Numbered from the stretch's first letter, positions 35,733 to 46,803 are shown. The stretch: DNA of 64,000 nt from Isoetes taiwanensis (GCA_021234155.1 JAJEKV010000291.1:252001-316000); one strand, 5' to 3'. Program-made: numbers and translations. The notes: generated by a model not told the origin, from the letters alone.

Positions 35733-38100
35733 TTCCACGTCATATTCGCCACGACCAATCAGGTTTGCGCCTCTTTACGAAAGTCAGTATTAGTTGGCAG
35801 GTAGAAGAATGAGCAGGTTTACTTGGCATCCACATGGCGTATTTTCATAGGGGATGCCTGCGCTTTTGTTGCAACCATTTTAATGGCCCGTATTTTTCGG
35901 GAGTCACTTCGCCGCCCAAAATAATGGTGATTTTGACCGCCTACTGTCAGCGTCACCAACTCCCTTGTCAAATTTTGGCGCCAAACTTCATCTTTGTCAC
36001 TCCGGCCTCTCGTGCATCCTCTCGCCTTCACTCCTCCTCATCTGCAATCCATGTCTCCTATAATTTGTGTGTTCTTGCCTCATTTACAGAACTCCCAAGG
36101 TGAAGAAGTGGGAGGTTTTGTCTCAATAGGTTCGTGGGTGAGTATGTTGCCATCAACGAGGGGCGAGCATAGAGTTAAGCAACAAAGGCGCATCGGGACG
36201 TCGCGGACATTGGATATGTAGGATAAAAGAGTTCAAGTTGAATTCTAGCGGCCGAAACGTGGAAAGTATAACAATACGACATGCATATACCCCTTCTGAT
36301 ATGGCCAAAGAGCTAATCTCCACCAAAAACAGCTTCCCAAAATTGCCCGCAAATGGTAACCACCTTAATCGGATCACACGATGCAAAGTCGCTGTCACGT
36401 CGGCTATTTAACCGCAGAGAAACAGGTTTGGCGTCGGTGATCTCCTTTATCTTTTCATTTCTTTCGCTGACACGCGTGTTTACAAACAAATTTATTGTGC
36501 AGGTTTATGTTTATCAGACATCGTAGATGTCGTTCTGGCCGAAAGCATTAGTAGTGTCCTTGTCGTGTATCACATAGACATCGGAATTGTCCTTTTCCAA
36601 GGTATGGATGTCGTGACCTTGCGGGGTATAGGCATCTGGTTTTACGGACATGATTACAACGTAAAGGTTAGGAAACCGAGCTTGAGGCCGGTTGAATTGC
36701 CCCCTTTAAGTGAACTTTGTAAGCCCGCTGGACTAATGAGAACAATGTAATTGCAATGAAGAAATGCCTGGCTGACGAGGTGCAAGCGGGAATGTCTGAA
36801 AACGGAGGCGTGAGGATGAGTTTCAAAATCTTCACACCATTTGAGGTATTTGCTAACATATTCCAGATGGCGCAGGAAGTTCGAAAAGCTCCGAAGACAT
36901 ATATGTGCTTTCTCCCCCCTGCCGATTTTGTGGATGGCTTATTTTTGGTTCCGACCTGGGATGTTCGATTCCACGAATCATCCGGTCAACTAACAGAGTG
37001 CCGCGTAGTTAAGTCCTCCTTTAAGTTCAGATACTTTCTTCCAAAACAATATTTATATATTAATTGTCAACTAGAAACAAAGTTGCGTATTAAACGGGAG
37101 CAAATCATTGAAACGAGAGCAAAAGGAATATTCCTCAAAGATTTCCTTTTTTTTACCAAACAAGGGGGTAAAACGAGGTTAAAAAAAAAAGGATGCATGA
37201 AATTCTATTTTGACCCCCCCAAATGACTAATTTTTTTTTGCAACGAAAGAATTGACTTTTTTAAAGTGTCACTTTTCTTAGCAAGTAGAATGTTCTTAAA
37301 GTATGTTTTAAGAGAGAAACTCTAATTTCAGAGGATAAAATATTTAACAAAAAATTGAAGTAAATCTGTAACTGAAACTATAGTATTCTCAAAATTTGAA
37401 GATAGAATCTTCATATTCACATGCAAAATTTCTGATCTTTTTCTAAGACTTCGATTATGTGCAAAAGTGTGAGGAGTGATGAGAGAGGGATCGGGGCGTC
37501 ATCATATTCATTTATGCCATCGTCATCACCTTCACTTTTTCATTTGTCACTTTCGAGGAAGTGCTTGAGTTATCTTCCTCATCACTATCACCGCAGACCC
37601 GGTGAAGCATTGTCACCACCTTCTTCATCATCTTCTTCGTAATTACAAGCTTTTTTAAGCAAATTGATAGTCTTCTCGCGTGAGACGATTGTCGATTTCA
37701 ATTTAAAATCATAGCACAATATAGTCCGTCATTAAGGTTCAGCTTCGTCCCTACAACCCACCTTCTTGGACTTTCTCCCTTTTCCTTGGCTTCTCATTTC
37801 TAACTCATATCTACCTTCAAAAGCATTTTCTCGGCGTGTTGCAAGCCAATGAATCTTGAGTTTAGTGACTAAGCCTTCCTCCTTGGCGTGTCAAGCACTT
37901 TTGCTATCGTAAGCGGCCGACCTTTGTCATCCTCCTCGGTCGGAAGAGCAATTAGCATACCTTTGGTAATTTCGTGTGGATATTACCTTGAGGCTCATTC
38001 CCTGCGTCTTGGTCCGAGGTACATGACTCGGTCCTCCTAAAATCTTCTCACTGCGAGGTGCAAATGTAGTAACCGCTGACCCGCTTTGTCTTTGGGGTTG
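35733..38100. other. No recognised gene; one 156-codon frame
   Basis: The plus frame 36756-37226 (MKKCLADEVQAGMSENGG...) is open but matches no family I know. Its Lys-rich end comes from poly-A/T tracts. The frame at 36565-36750 just upstream is similarly anonymous. Some of 37930-38100 may be decayed 3' sequence of the minus-strand transposase. Confidence 0.35.
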
Positions 38101-40493
38101 ATGGAAGGTGTTAGGCCATTGAAATGGTTCTTGCAAACTGTCTTAGAGCTATATTTATTACAACAATTTTCTGTTCGAGAAAGAAATTACTCCACCACAT
38201 CCGATCTTCTTCTAAGAAGTACTTAAAGCTCGAGGAAATTCCATTTTCAATGGCTTTTAAGGATGACTCGGGGTACTTTTTTTCTTGCTTGGACTCCTTA
38301 GGATTTTTGAGAGGAAGTTGCTCAAAGACGTTCTATGAAGGAAGTGTCCGGAATATATTTAAGGAAGCGTAATCCCTCGGTGGACTCAGTCCTTAGTTGT
38401 GGTATACTTCTTCCCTGAAGAAGCTTTGACCATCCTTCAAGTAGAACTTGATATGATGTTGAAAGGTGAGATCATTCAACTTGTTCACAGCTTGTTCTCT
38501 GTTTGAACGTTGAGAGAAAACAAACTCTCTGAAATCAGCAGTCTCTTTAAGAAGATCGACCACTGGAGTAGGAGTGTAAGAATCTTCAATAATTCGAACT
38601 AAAGAAGGAAGACAGAAAGCCTTCTTCCTTCTAAGGCGCACAAAAAAATCATTGAACATTTGGTCAATCGATCATGAGTGTGGCCTACAAGTAAGAAAAC
38701 CGAGCTTCACTTTTCTAAAGATCCCTAGCTCCACTAACATGGCACAAGACGCATAAAGAGTGTTTGATTCTTGTTCTCCCTTGTAGTATTGTCAAGTTGC
38801 AGATAAAGCACTGGTGGTAATTGCTCTTGCTCGCACAGGACCTTGTTAAGAATTGTAATTGTGAGGTTCGGGTCACCATGCAAGTTTGGATACGTCAAAA
38901 ATACTTTGCACTTTAGACTTCCTTTGAAGACCATAGCTCCTACAAGGTGGACCTTAACAAAACATTCCTCTGGCACATCTTTAGGAATGTTCAAGAAATG
39001 TGGTAGAGTTGTTTTTTTTGGTCCATTCCATCAATCACAAATGACATGTATTGCGGTGGGCGTTCAAGAGCTTTTTTTTTTCTATGCTTGGCAAGCTTTC
39101 TTCTCTCTCCGCTTGTTGTTCACGATGTCGGCAAGGTTACATTGCACAATATCAGAGAAAAAATCAGGTCAAAGCATTTTCTCGGAAACAAGTGAGAGAT
39201 TGGAGAACATGAGCTTACTTCTTTTCGACCTCTGTCTTTTTTCGTTGACTCTTTAATTACGCACACCTCGAAAGCAAACGGACATTCTATGTTTTCTAGG
39301 AATTTTCACAAGACCAAATTCACTTTTCCACGATCCGGTGAAGTGTGAGTAAGAGATGTGTCAAGCTGAGTGCAAGTCTCTTTGTACTCATTAAAAACAT
39401 CTTTTTGGTGATGTTATCGGTTAAATGATACATGTTCTTTGTTAGGTAGCTTCTCACATGTTTCTCTAAAATATTTCTCCATCCATGACACAAAGAAGAA
39501 GGGCATACATGGTTACAACTCTTCTTGGTCCACAATGATCATCGATTCTTTGGATTTTTGTCCGATCTTTTGTGTATTCTAGACATTACGGTGGACCCTA
39601 AAGCGGTGGACAACCATAAAGCATTTCGGCAAACTTCTTGGCCGGTTAATGTAGTGCAAGAAGGTGTTGCGGTCTGGTCTTACATGATAAGCTAAGTAGG
39701 CATTCTGGTCTGCCAATGTCATGAAACTGTAGCTGTCTCTAACTGCTCGTAATTTAGCCATGTTAAATCTGTTGATGCAACCCAATGAGCAGCATTTAGT
39801 TCTCAAAAGTCTCCTCATTTTGTGTTCATCCATAAGATTTCTTCTTCTTACAGAGGAGCAAGCCCTCAAACCAAAATCCACCTTGAATTTCTTTGAAGAT
39901 TGGCTGGAGAACATGTAATCTCTTTGTTCCTCGTTGGTGTCTTCATCTTCTGATGAAACTTCTACTCTGGGGGTGACTTCCTCTGTCCTCAGTAGTGTGC
40001 TTGTAGAGGAAAACAGACCACGTGAAGTTGTTCTCGGAATAGGCGGGGGTACAGTGTTAAAGGATGGTGATGGCCCATAAGAGGTTGTGGCATCAGCTGT
40101 TCTTGTACCATCTTGAAAAGGAGTTCTTGCAAACATCTCCTTTAGAGCGGACTGGAATTCTGCAAATCCATGTGTCACAACCGTTGTTGTGTGAAGAGGA
40201 GTGCATGCTGGAGCATCGTCCTCGTTTGTAGTGAAGTCCTGGTGAGAGAAATTGTAGTGAATCTCACAGTCTTCTTTACTTTCTGTGTTCCTTGTATGTT
40301 TGAATGAAGGGGGCGAAGCTACAAACGGGGGGGGTAGCTTGTTCTTGAGCACCCGTTGTTGTGGAGCTTCTGTAGGTCCCGGGGATGGAACAAAGGGTGG
40401 TGGCAACATGCTCCGAACTGGACTTGGTGACGGTTGGAAGGGTGGTGGAAGTCTGTTACGTGCTGGACTCGGTGTGTCTTCGAGAAGCAACAA
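38100..40493 (-). pseudogene. Degraded DDE-type transposase (DUF7869-like)
   Basis: The 304-codon 5' frame (40493-39579) is Pro/Ser-rich with LPPPF-PSP repeats, then CCSLGCINRFNMAKLRAVR, a Cys-containing N-terminal module. Further left, in shifting frames: PCMPFFFVSWMEKYF; IDGMDQKK; PKDVPEECFVKVHLVGAMVF; LYLQLDNTTRENKNQ; AMLVELGIFRKVKLGFL; and FFVRLRRKKAFCLPSL. Last comes a C-terminal EQLPL... ESSLKAIENGISSSF near 38170-38300. The D-x-x-x-x-ENKN block followed by the VELG-F and ID-MF region matches the DUF7869-type transposase-like family as I know it. The usual GHTH motif is mutated (reads C-R-P-H-S-stop). At least five frame breaks show it is dead. It diverges from the methyltransferase gene across the palindrome cluster. 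Confidence 0.7.
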
Positions 40494-41040
40494 CGATGAA
40501 GACGATGTAGGAGTCGGGAGAATGCCGGGTCTTCAAGAGAAATAACGTTGTTCCCAAGCGTGTCCTCGAACTACACGAGTTTGAGAGAAGAAAAGGTGGT
40601 GGAAGCTTGTTCACGGCGGTTCGTCATTTTAACAACCGCAAAATAGTGAAGAGATTTGAGAAAACCTTCAGAGTGCGAGCTTTTCTTATTCGAATACACG
40701 CCCACATAGTACAAGTAGAAGTTCCAAGACTAATCAAGTGAAAGTCAAAATAAAAGCTATTTCGAATACACACGTGGATTAGGATAATAGAGCCAAATGT
40801 ATTCCGCTTCACATAGGAAAAGTGCAAGACAAAAAATGATACCTTTAAAAGGAAATTTCTGGCGCCTTTCGGGTTGTGTATTCCATCCTTCGAGCTCAAA
40901 TCGCCCGGCCTTTCGATTAAAAAATATTGAGAGATCAGATTCGATCGACATGGAGAAAAATGGAGAGGTGAGTTAGAAAGTACAACGCATACAATCATTT
41001 TGTGCTTGTTTGTTATTCCGAATACACTTCCGCCTACGAA
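40494..41040. other. Divergent intergenic region left of palindromes
   Basis: No gene is recognised. Half-palindromes already occur here (TTCGAATACAC near 40683 and 40763), related to the cluster at 41045. The region probably holds the promoter of the minus-strand transposase. Confidence 0.4.
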
Positions 41041-41044
41041 GTCG

Positions 41045-41405
41045 AAAAGTGTATTCGAATACACTTTTTGCCTTTACGCTGAAAGTCGAAAGTGTATTCC
41101 GAATACACCTTCGCCAAGGCTGGCAGCGAAGGCAAAAGTGTATTCGAATACACCTTCGAGGAAGTGAAGGTGTATTCGAATACACCTTCGACTTCTACAC
41201 CTTCGCTGCGCGAAGGCATAACTAAGGTGTATTCCGGAATACACTTTGGCTTACACCCTCAGTCGAAAGACACTTTGGCTTACACCCTCAGTCGAAAGTG
41301 TATTCCGGAATACACTTTCGACTGAGGGTGTAAGCCAAAGTGTATTCCGGAATACACCTTCGCCTTCACGCGAAGTCGAAAGTGTATTCCGGAATACACT
41401 GTCCA
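41045..41405. repeat. Cluster of eight 16-18-bp CG-centred palindromes
   Basis: GTGTATTCGAATACAC occurs at 41049-41064, 41138-41153 and 41170-41185. A 17-bp form is at 41092-41108. The 18-bp GTGTATTCCGGAATACAC is at 41227-41244, 41298-41315, 41340-41357 and 41382-41399. The first extends to a 24-bp perfect palindrome with AAAA/TTTT. Spacers also repeat in both orientations (TTTGGCTTACACCCTCAGTCGAAAG and complement), so the whole block folds on itself. It lies between the divergent transposase and methyltransferase genes. Possible roles are transposase- or ParB-domain-binding sites, a bidirectional promoter, or subterminal repeats of a transposon. Confidence 0.9.
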
Positions 41406-41623
41406 CTTCTGGGTTTGAAAGGTCTTTTCTTGCGCTAATTTTAGGCATTTTTCTGGCTTTTTAGACTTGTTTAAGCCTGTTTTTGTGTTAAGGTTGCACT
41501 CTTGTTTTTGCTTTTTTGACCTGTTTTTGTACTATTTTTATCCTTCGTTTAAGACATTTTGTATTCTGGAATAGCTTTACGCCCCATCATTTTTTTCACT
41601 AAAAAAGTCGCGTTTACACTTAA

Positions 41624-42278
41624 ATGTGTACAGGCAAGAAAGCAGCAAGAAACATCAGAAGAAGACCATCAGGTTGTCCCAGAAGCCGCACCCACAGAGA
41701 AGGGTTGAAGAAGATGTTTGCCCGCGATTTATTTAAAACCCTCAAACGGTGGTTCTTTACTAGGGAACAAATTGGAAAGTACAAGTACCTTTATCTTCTT
41801 GCATGTTTGTCGAGTCTTTGGGAATAAAAGGTACGATGATGAGAGAGTTTGTTTGCATGGGCACCATACAAGCTGTTAGTGAAATAGCCGGGGAGTCAGG
41901 ACAACGAGGCAGACTATCCTTTGCGACGTCCCAAGGATTTATTCATGTTGATGAAGCCTACTTTAGAATTGTCAAAGTAAACCCGCAAGCACTTTACAAG
42001 TATGTGTCTCACTACATCAACAAGAAACGTTTCGGTGTGATAATCAATGAGATTCGAAGCACAACAAGTTTAAAACTTAAACAAATGGAAGTTAGAGCAG
42101 GGGGAAGAGGAAGATAATGGGAGTCCTTCAGTGAGCCCATCAGGGGGATCATCAGATGGAGGGTCCCAAGAACAAGAAGCGAGATGTTCGCCAAAGGCCA
42201 AAAAAAACTTAGCAGGCCAAGGCCAACGATAGCTGCTAAAGAACCAAAGAAGCGGAAGGTACATCAGCTTGATGTTCT
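41624..42278 (+). pseudogene. 5' part of ParB-MTase gene, frame-broken
   Basis: Coding-like text continues upstream of the clean exon but in several frames: FKTLKRWFFTREQIGKYKY; then MMREFVCMGTIQAVSEIAG ... VNPQALYKYVSHYINKKRF; then a Ser/Gly/Glu-rich linker (SPSVSPSGGSSDGG); then KEPKKRKVHQLD, a likely nuclear localisation signal. Shifts are needed near 41800, 42105 and 42230-42270. They are either unrecognised small introns or real indels; I favour decay. Confidence 0.5.
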
Positions 42279-45148
42279 TTGAAATCGCCGAGGAACAACC
42301 AAAACGAAGAAGGGAAAGGGCAAGGCTCCGGGGTGGCCATTAAAGAAAAAAAGGTGGATAAGACCTCAGAGAGGATGGAACAAATAAATCTTAACAAGTA
42401 TGTTCAAGGGGTAATATACTTGCCAGTAACTTCAATGAGGTTGCCACCGAAGAATGAAGCTGGTGAGCGCCCCCTTCAAGTTCGAAAAATCTATGCTGAC
42501 CATTTAAGAAATTTGAAGGACAGAATAAGGAGCAACCCCAATGCCCATGTTGCTCCAATTGTTGTTCTTGTTGACAGAACCCAGTGCATGGACCCCAAGG
42601 ACTACGACAGAGAAAATGCAGACACTTACATGCACTATGTCCTTGGGGGAAACCACAGTTTCAAAGCAAGGAGACAGTTGTACAAAGAAAAAAACAACCC
42701 AAGATATCTATCTGTGCTCTGTGCTGTTTACTGTGGCCTGACAGACGAGGAAGCCAAAATCGTTGCCAACACGCACAATGCTGACAACGAATATAAGCTG
42801 AAAATGAGCTTTGTGGACAAAATCAGGTTCATGCACAGGGAATATATAATATTTAAAGAAAAATATAGAGATGATTTGAAGAAACCACAATACTCATTGG
42901 AACTAAAGGAAGCGTGTGCTGTGGAGTGCTGCCTCAAATACGACGAGGCTAACAAACGGCAGTCTCTAATACCACACGACAACTGGTTCCAGCTAGCCTT
43001 CAGAGATGGCAGAGTAAGTTGTTTTTGTATTCTGGAATACCCCTGCAGCCCTCCCACTGATATCGCTTTCTTATCTCCAGATTTGGGACCTCCAAAACAA
43101 AATATTCACCATGTTCGAGCGTGGTGATTTAAAAAGCAAAGGCAAGGTCTCCGAAAAGAAAAAAGGATCCGACGTCCCCAAAAAGGAAATGACAATCACT
43201 GTGTGGCGAGAAATGCAGGGCTTCACAGATATGGATATATTAGAAAGGCTAATGCAAAAGGTTGTCGATAAAGAATTTACTCTTGAAGAAATGTCCAAGG
43301 AGCTCCACAAGTAAGAATGCCACTTTGGTTTTTGTTTGGTAGGGAGAAGTGTAGTTCAAAAAACACGCTTACACGCGAAAGCCAAAGTGTATGTGAAGCA
43401 AAGTGTATTCCGGAATACAGTTTGGCTTTCGTGTGTGAGCCAAACTGTATTCCGGAATACACTTTGTCTTTCGCGTGTGAGCCAAAGTGTATTCTGGAAT
43501 ACACTTTGGCTCACACCTGAAAGCCAAAGTGTATTCCGAAATACGCTTTGGCTTTCGTGTGTGAAGCAAAGTGTATTCTGGAATACACTTTGGCTTTCAG
43601 TTTTTTAAGTAGTTCTTTTTTGTTGCTTTTTTTTTTAGTTTTCTTCCTTCTAACGTTTGTGTGGTCTTACAGCCAGAAAAATGTCATCACATGTCAAACC
43701 TGCTTAATGGAACAATTAAATGTTGACAGCTGGGAAAGGTGCAAAGAGCTTTATCCTATCGCAACCTCAGACGAAAGGATTGTCCAGTATGCGCCAAATT
43801 TTGAAGGCTGGGTATGTTGATTTGTTTTTTATATTGTTGTTTTTCTTGTTACTAAGACGTTCTTTTTTGCAGAGCAAAAAGAAAAACAAAGACCTGCCAG
43901 AGGGCTTCATGCACTTGGTCAGGACAGCACGAGAAGAGAGGACGCTGGCGGACAGGCGTGTTCTGGATTCTGAGCCCTCCGATTACGAAAGGTTTACAAT
44001 GTTCGATCAAAATAACCTATTCTCTATTGTACACGGTGATTGCACCAAATTAGCCGAATCAATAAAGCCCCAAGATTTTACCTTGGTAGTAGCTGACCTT
44101 CCATATGGGTTTAAGCTGAAAGACAGCCGCTACGACGACCAGCCATTTAAAAACTCTGAGTTTAACGCTTTCGTCGACGGCATAAAGCAGATTACTACGG
44201 CAAAACATTGGAGGCTGGTAGTATTTCACTCAAGCATGCAATCCGGTCTTGTGGAAGCCAGCTTCAAGAATCACTTCGGTTCGCCTGCCCAAGCTGGTTA
44301 TGAAAATCTGGTTTGATAAGCACTTATTCTGGAATACACAAGTCCTTTTGTTTTCCTTACCTTTTTTTTCTTTGTTAGTTACAACTGTAGCATTTTTAAA
44401 TTCTTGTTAGGAGTTTCTATTCCGGAAGACGTTTCTTTTGGCTGTACTTAAATCCTTCTTTATTTTTATTTTTCTTAGGTATAAAACAAATATTAATTAC
44501 CATGGTGGAGGCCCGCGGCTGCTAAGTATGGTCGAATATCTCCACGTGGCTTATTGGAGTTTCGAAGGAAAACGTACAATGGAACACTTCAACACAGCGG
44601 CATGCCAGAACTTTTCAAACGTGTTGGAGTTTCCAGCTGTGTTACAGAAGTTGCAGGACCCTAGTGCACAAGGAAGAATAGTGAATCACTACCAAAAGCC
44701 ACAGAAACTTATTAACCATCTTCTGGACATGTTCTCACGTCCAGGAGATTGGGTGCTTGACGCGTTTTCTGGCTCTGGTACAACTATTGCTTGTGCACTT
44801 AAGAAGGGCCGTAATTGTGTAGCTGTTGACATTGACAAGGAGGCTGTACAGTTCATCAAGATGAGACTTTCTGCCTTACCAACTCTACCAGACGAGAATC
44901 AAGAATTGGGGGCAAAGTCTAATTCTGATTTTGCTAAAATGACATCTTCGGAGATACAGCCCCCTTTTACAAGCTCTTTGGAAGACGAAGCTACATTTGC
45001 AGAGCTGAAAGAAGTTGCTCTAGCTACAATACCTGAAGCAGCCACCAACACAGAAAAGCCTAAGTCACCAGAGAAAGGTGAAACGATAGAAACTGATCAA
45101 GCTGAGAGCAGCAAGAAGAATGAAGAAGATTTTAATTTAGATCTCTGA
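42279..45148 (+). CDS. ParB-like + beta-class DNA amino-methyltransferase
   Basis: Exons are 42279-43013, 43081-43310, 43673-43811, 43873-44315 and 44479-45148, about 738 residues from this Met. The N-terminal part has a ParB/sulfiredoxin-like fold (RPLQVRKIYADHL, PIVVLVD, then YVLGGNHSFKARRQLY). The C-terminal part has the catalytic motif DLPYGF (the D/S-P-P-Y position), followed later by NHYQKPQKLI and AFSGSGTTIACA (AdoMet site). That motif order is the beta class of N6-adenine/N4-cytosine methyltransferases, typical of bacteria and phages. The three internal introns are GT-AG and in phase. The fourth starts ATAAGC instead of GTAAGC after GTTTG, yet only that junction keeps the frame (W codon). 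The Leu in DLPY departs from DPPY. An acidic/Lys-rich tail follows. Origin by transfer into a eukaryotic mobile element is likely; activity is uncertain. Confidence 0.8.
43403..43588. repeat. Palindrome array within MTase intron 2
   Basis: Five palindromes of the 41-kb family lie at 43403-43420, 43445-43462, 43487-43504, 43529-43546 and 43571-43588, spaced exactly 42 bp. Spacers are TTTGGCTTTCGTGTGTGAGCC or its complement. Several copies have TCTGGA for TCCGGA, or one mismatch. All fall inside the 362-bp intron. Further single half-sites sit in introns 1 (43029) and 4 (44326). Confidence 0.92.
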
Positions 45149-45640
45149 CGGATTTTTGTTGTGGCTACTGATTGACATCTATTATTTATTGCCATTATTG
45201 GCCATTATTGATATAACACAAAACCAGTAATGCAATTATTATTATTATGTTTACTAAATTTGTGTTTTTTGTACATCGACCTCTAATAAATTACGTGCTC
45301 ATGTCTCAAATCTGCTATTTTCACGTGCTTAACTCCAAAAAACCAAAGTCCTGTCCAAAGAGTACCCCAAAAACAGGCCAAAAAAAAAACTGATACTCCT
45401 GAAACTTTGAACCTCTCTTAAAAAGGCCCAATTTCTGAAGTGCCTTGCTTTTTCTAAAGGAATCTTTGAAACGGGAGTGCTGCAACACTCCCGTTTAATT
45501 TGCAACCTTGTTTAGAACGAAGGAAACAGAAAAAGAGAGGCTGCACAACTTTTTGGGAGCCGTTTGAGGACCATAGCAGACACTCCGATGTGGTAGATAT
45601 TTGAGTATGGCGTGGGGAGGAAGTCATTTATACAGCCACC
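45149..45640. other. MTase 3' flank
   Basis: AT-rich sequence with ATTATTGGCCATTATTG repeats and AATAAATT near 45287 as a possible polyadenylation signal. A perfect hairpin is annotated separately. Confidence 0.4.
45469..45496 (+). other. Perfect 11-bp stem, 6-nt loop
   Basis: AAACGGGAGTG, loop CTGCAA, CACTCCCGTTT. It lies about 320 bp beyond the methyltransferase stop and 145 bp before the next ORF. A role in RNA 3' processing is possible but not shown. Confidence 0.6.
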
Positions 45641-45799
45641 ATGGAAATCGAATGGCTATTATCAGAGCTAAGAGTGCTAATGGAGACAGAGGAGATTGTT
45701 AACGACTATTTCATTGACGGCATTAGGGTTGGCTACAGGAAAGAGGGAAATGTAAAGTTTAGTGAGTTCGCGATCAACAAGAAATTGTCTATCGCCTAG
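45641..45799 (+). CDS. 52-residue ORF, strong Kozak context
   Basis: A short open frame, MEIEWLLSELRVLMETEE ... FAINKKLSIA, starting at GCCACCATGG, an ideal eukaryotic initiation context. It is predicted amphipathic/helical with charged N-half and no known domain. It lies between the methyltransferase and the H3-like gene on the same strand. The 3' side has a direct repeat (TTTTTTTAGGGTTCCGTA at about 45841 and 45871). It could be a real small protein or the first exon of a larger gene. Confidence 0.4.
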   Translation: MEIEWLLSELRVLMETEEIVNDYFIDGIRVGYRKEGNVKFSEFAINKKLSIA

Positions 45800-46010
45800 C
45801 GCTTTGAATCTCGGTTTTTTATTTGTGTTTTTGTCCGATGTTTTTTTAGGGTTCCGTATTTTGTCCGATATTTTTTTAGGGTTCCGTACAATTATTTAAG
45901 AAAGTTACCATCATATTTTACTTCTAACGTCTGTTTTTTACTATTTATCTCTTGCCAGTTGGCTATTTTTGTCAGTGTTCATAGTATAAAGCGCCATCCG
46001 CTGAGAAGCC

Positions 46011-46803
46011 ATGGCAAGAACTAAGCAAACCACAAGGATCCATCCAGGTGGTGTAAGGCCAGATGATTACATTAGTCCGCCTCCTTCATCCACATGCCTA
46101 ACAGAAGCTGCGGAAAAGAACTCTGCGTGACAGACGGTGGGAGAAGCAGCTCGGCAGTAAATAGGGAGGTGCACTCCGGTTCGGAGACGGAGGATGAAAA
46201 TGTGAGAGATCGCCGAGCAGAATATGACGCCGGATTAATTATTGGGCAGCCGCCTCTTCTTGCTCTTGCTACTCCTCCTGCTCCTCCTGTGGATGCGCCA
46301 GGACCTTCAAATCAAATGAGGAGGCCCAACGCCAGGAAGGGAAAGGCGACCAGAAATGTGAGGAGACGGCCGGAAGAGTCTGGGCCGAAAGCAACAACCG
46401 CAAATGCCGGGTGGGTGAGGGTAGTGGCCTGGAAGTTTTAAGACTAAGCCCGGCATTAAAAGCTTCCGCGAGATTAAGAAGTATCGTAAGAGCACCGAGA
46501 TGGTCATTCCGCAGCCCCATTTGCCGTGCTCATGAAAGAGATTCTCTGCAAGAGTGTGGTGCGATACATCATACCGCCATGAATTCAAGCAAATCGCCTT
46601 TAAATGCTCTTCAAATGGCTTCGAAACAGCTTTGGTGTCGACTGCTCGAGGACTCGCAGCCTTGCAAAGAATACATGCCAAGCGGCGATCGTCATGCCCA
46701 AGGACATGCGCCTGGCCTTACGCATAAGGGATCCTGAGTACTATGGTCAAAATTTTATGGCTGAATACAACAAGAAGAAAGATCCCCCAGAAAAAAGGCC
46801 GTG
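46011..46803 (+). pseudogene. Histone H3/CENH3-like gene, frame-broken
   Basis: The frame opens MARTKQTTRIHPGG, the H3 tail start (H3: MARTKQTAR). About 130 codons of Pro/Arg/Lys-rich linker follow in another frame (46094-46440). Then the H3 core appears: PGIKSFREIKKYRKSTEMVI (alphaN/alpha1 region) in the first frame; APFAVLMKEI next; NALQMASKQLWCRLLEDSQ (alpha2); IHAKR; and IVMPKDMRLALRI (alpha3), spread over three frames. The I-P followed by APF, the long loop before ALQ, and the long divergent tail recall centromeric H3 more than canonical H3 (which has IRKLPF), but frame breaks make that uncertain. There is no H4-type pairing test possible here. TATAAAG at 45984-45990 is close upstream. 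An extra C-terminal tail (DPEYYGQNFMAEYNKKK) exceeds the usual H3 end. Confidence 0.7.

Noticed and set aside
41010-41464. Several 60-77-codon frames with VFRNTLS/YSNTPS repeats
   Set aside because: They are palindrome-array translations occurring on both strands.
43277-43608. Frames across the intron palindrome array
   Set aside because: They lie inside a well-supported intron and mirror the 42-bp repeat.
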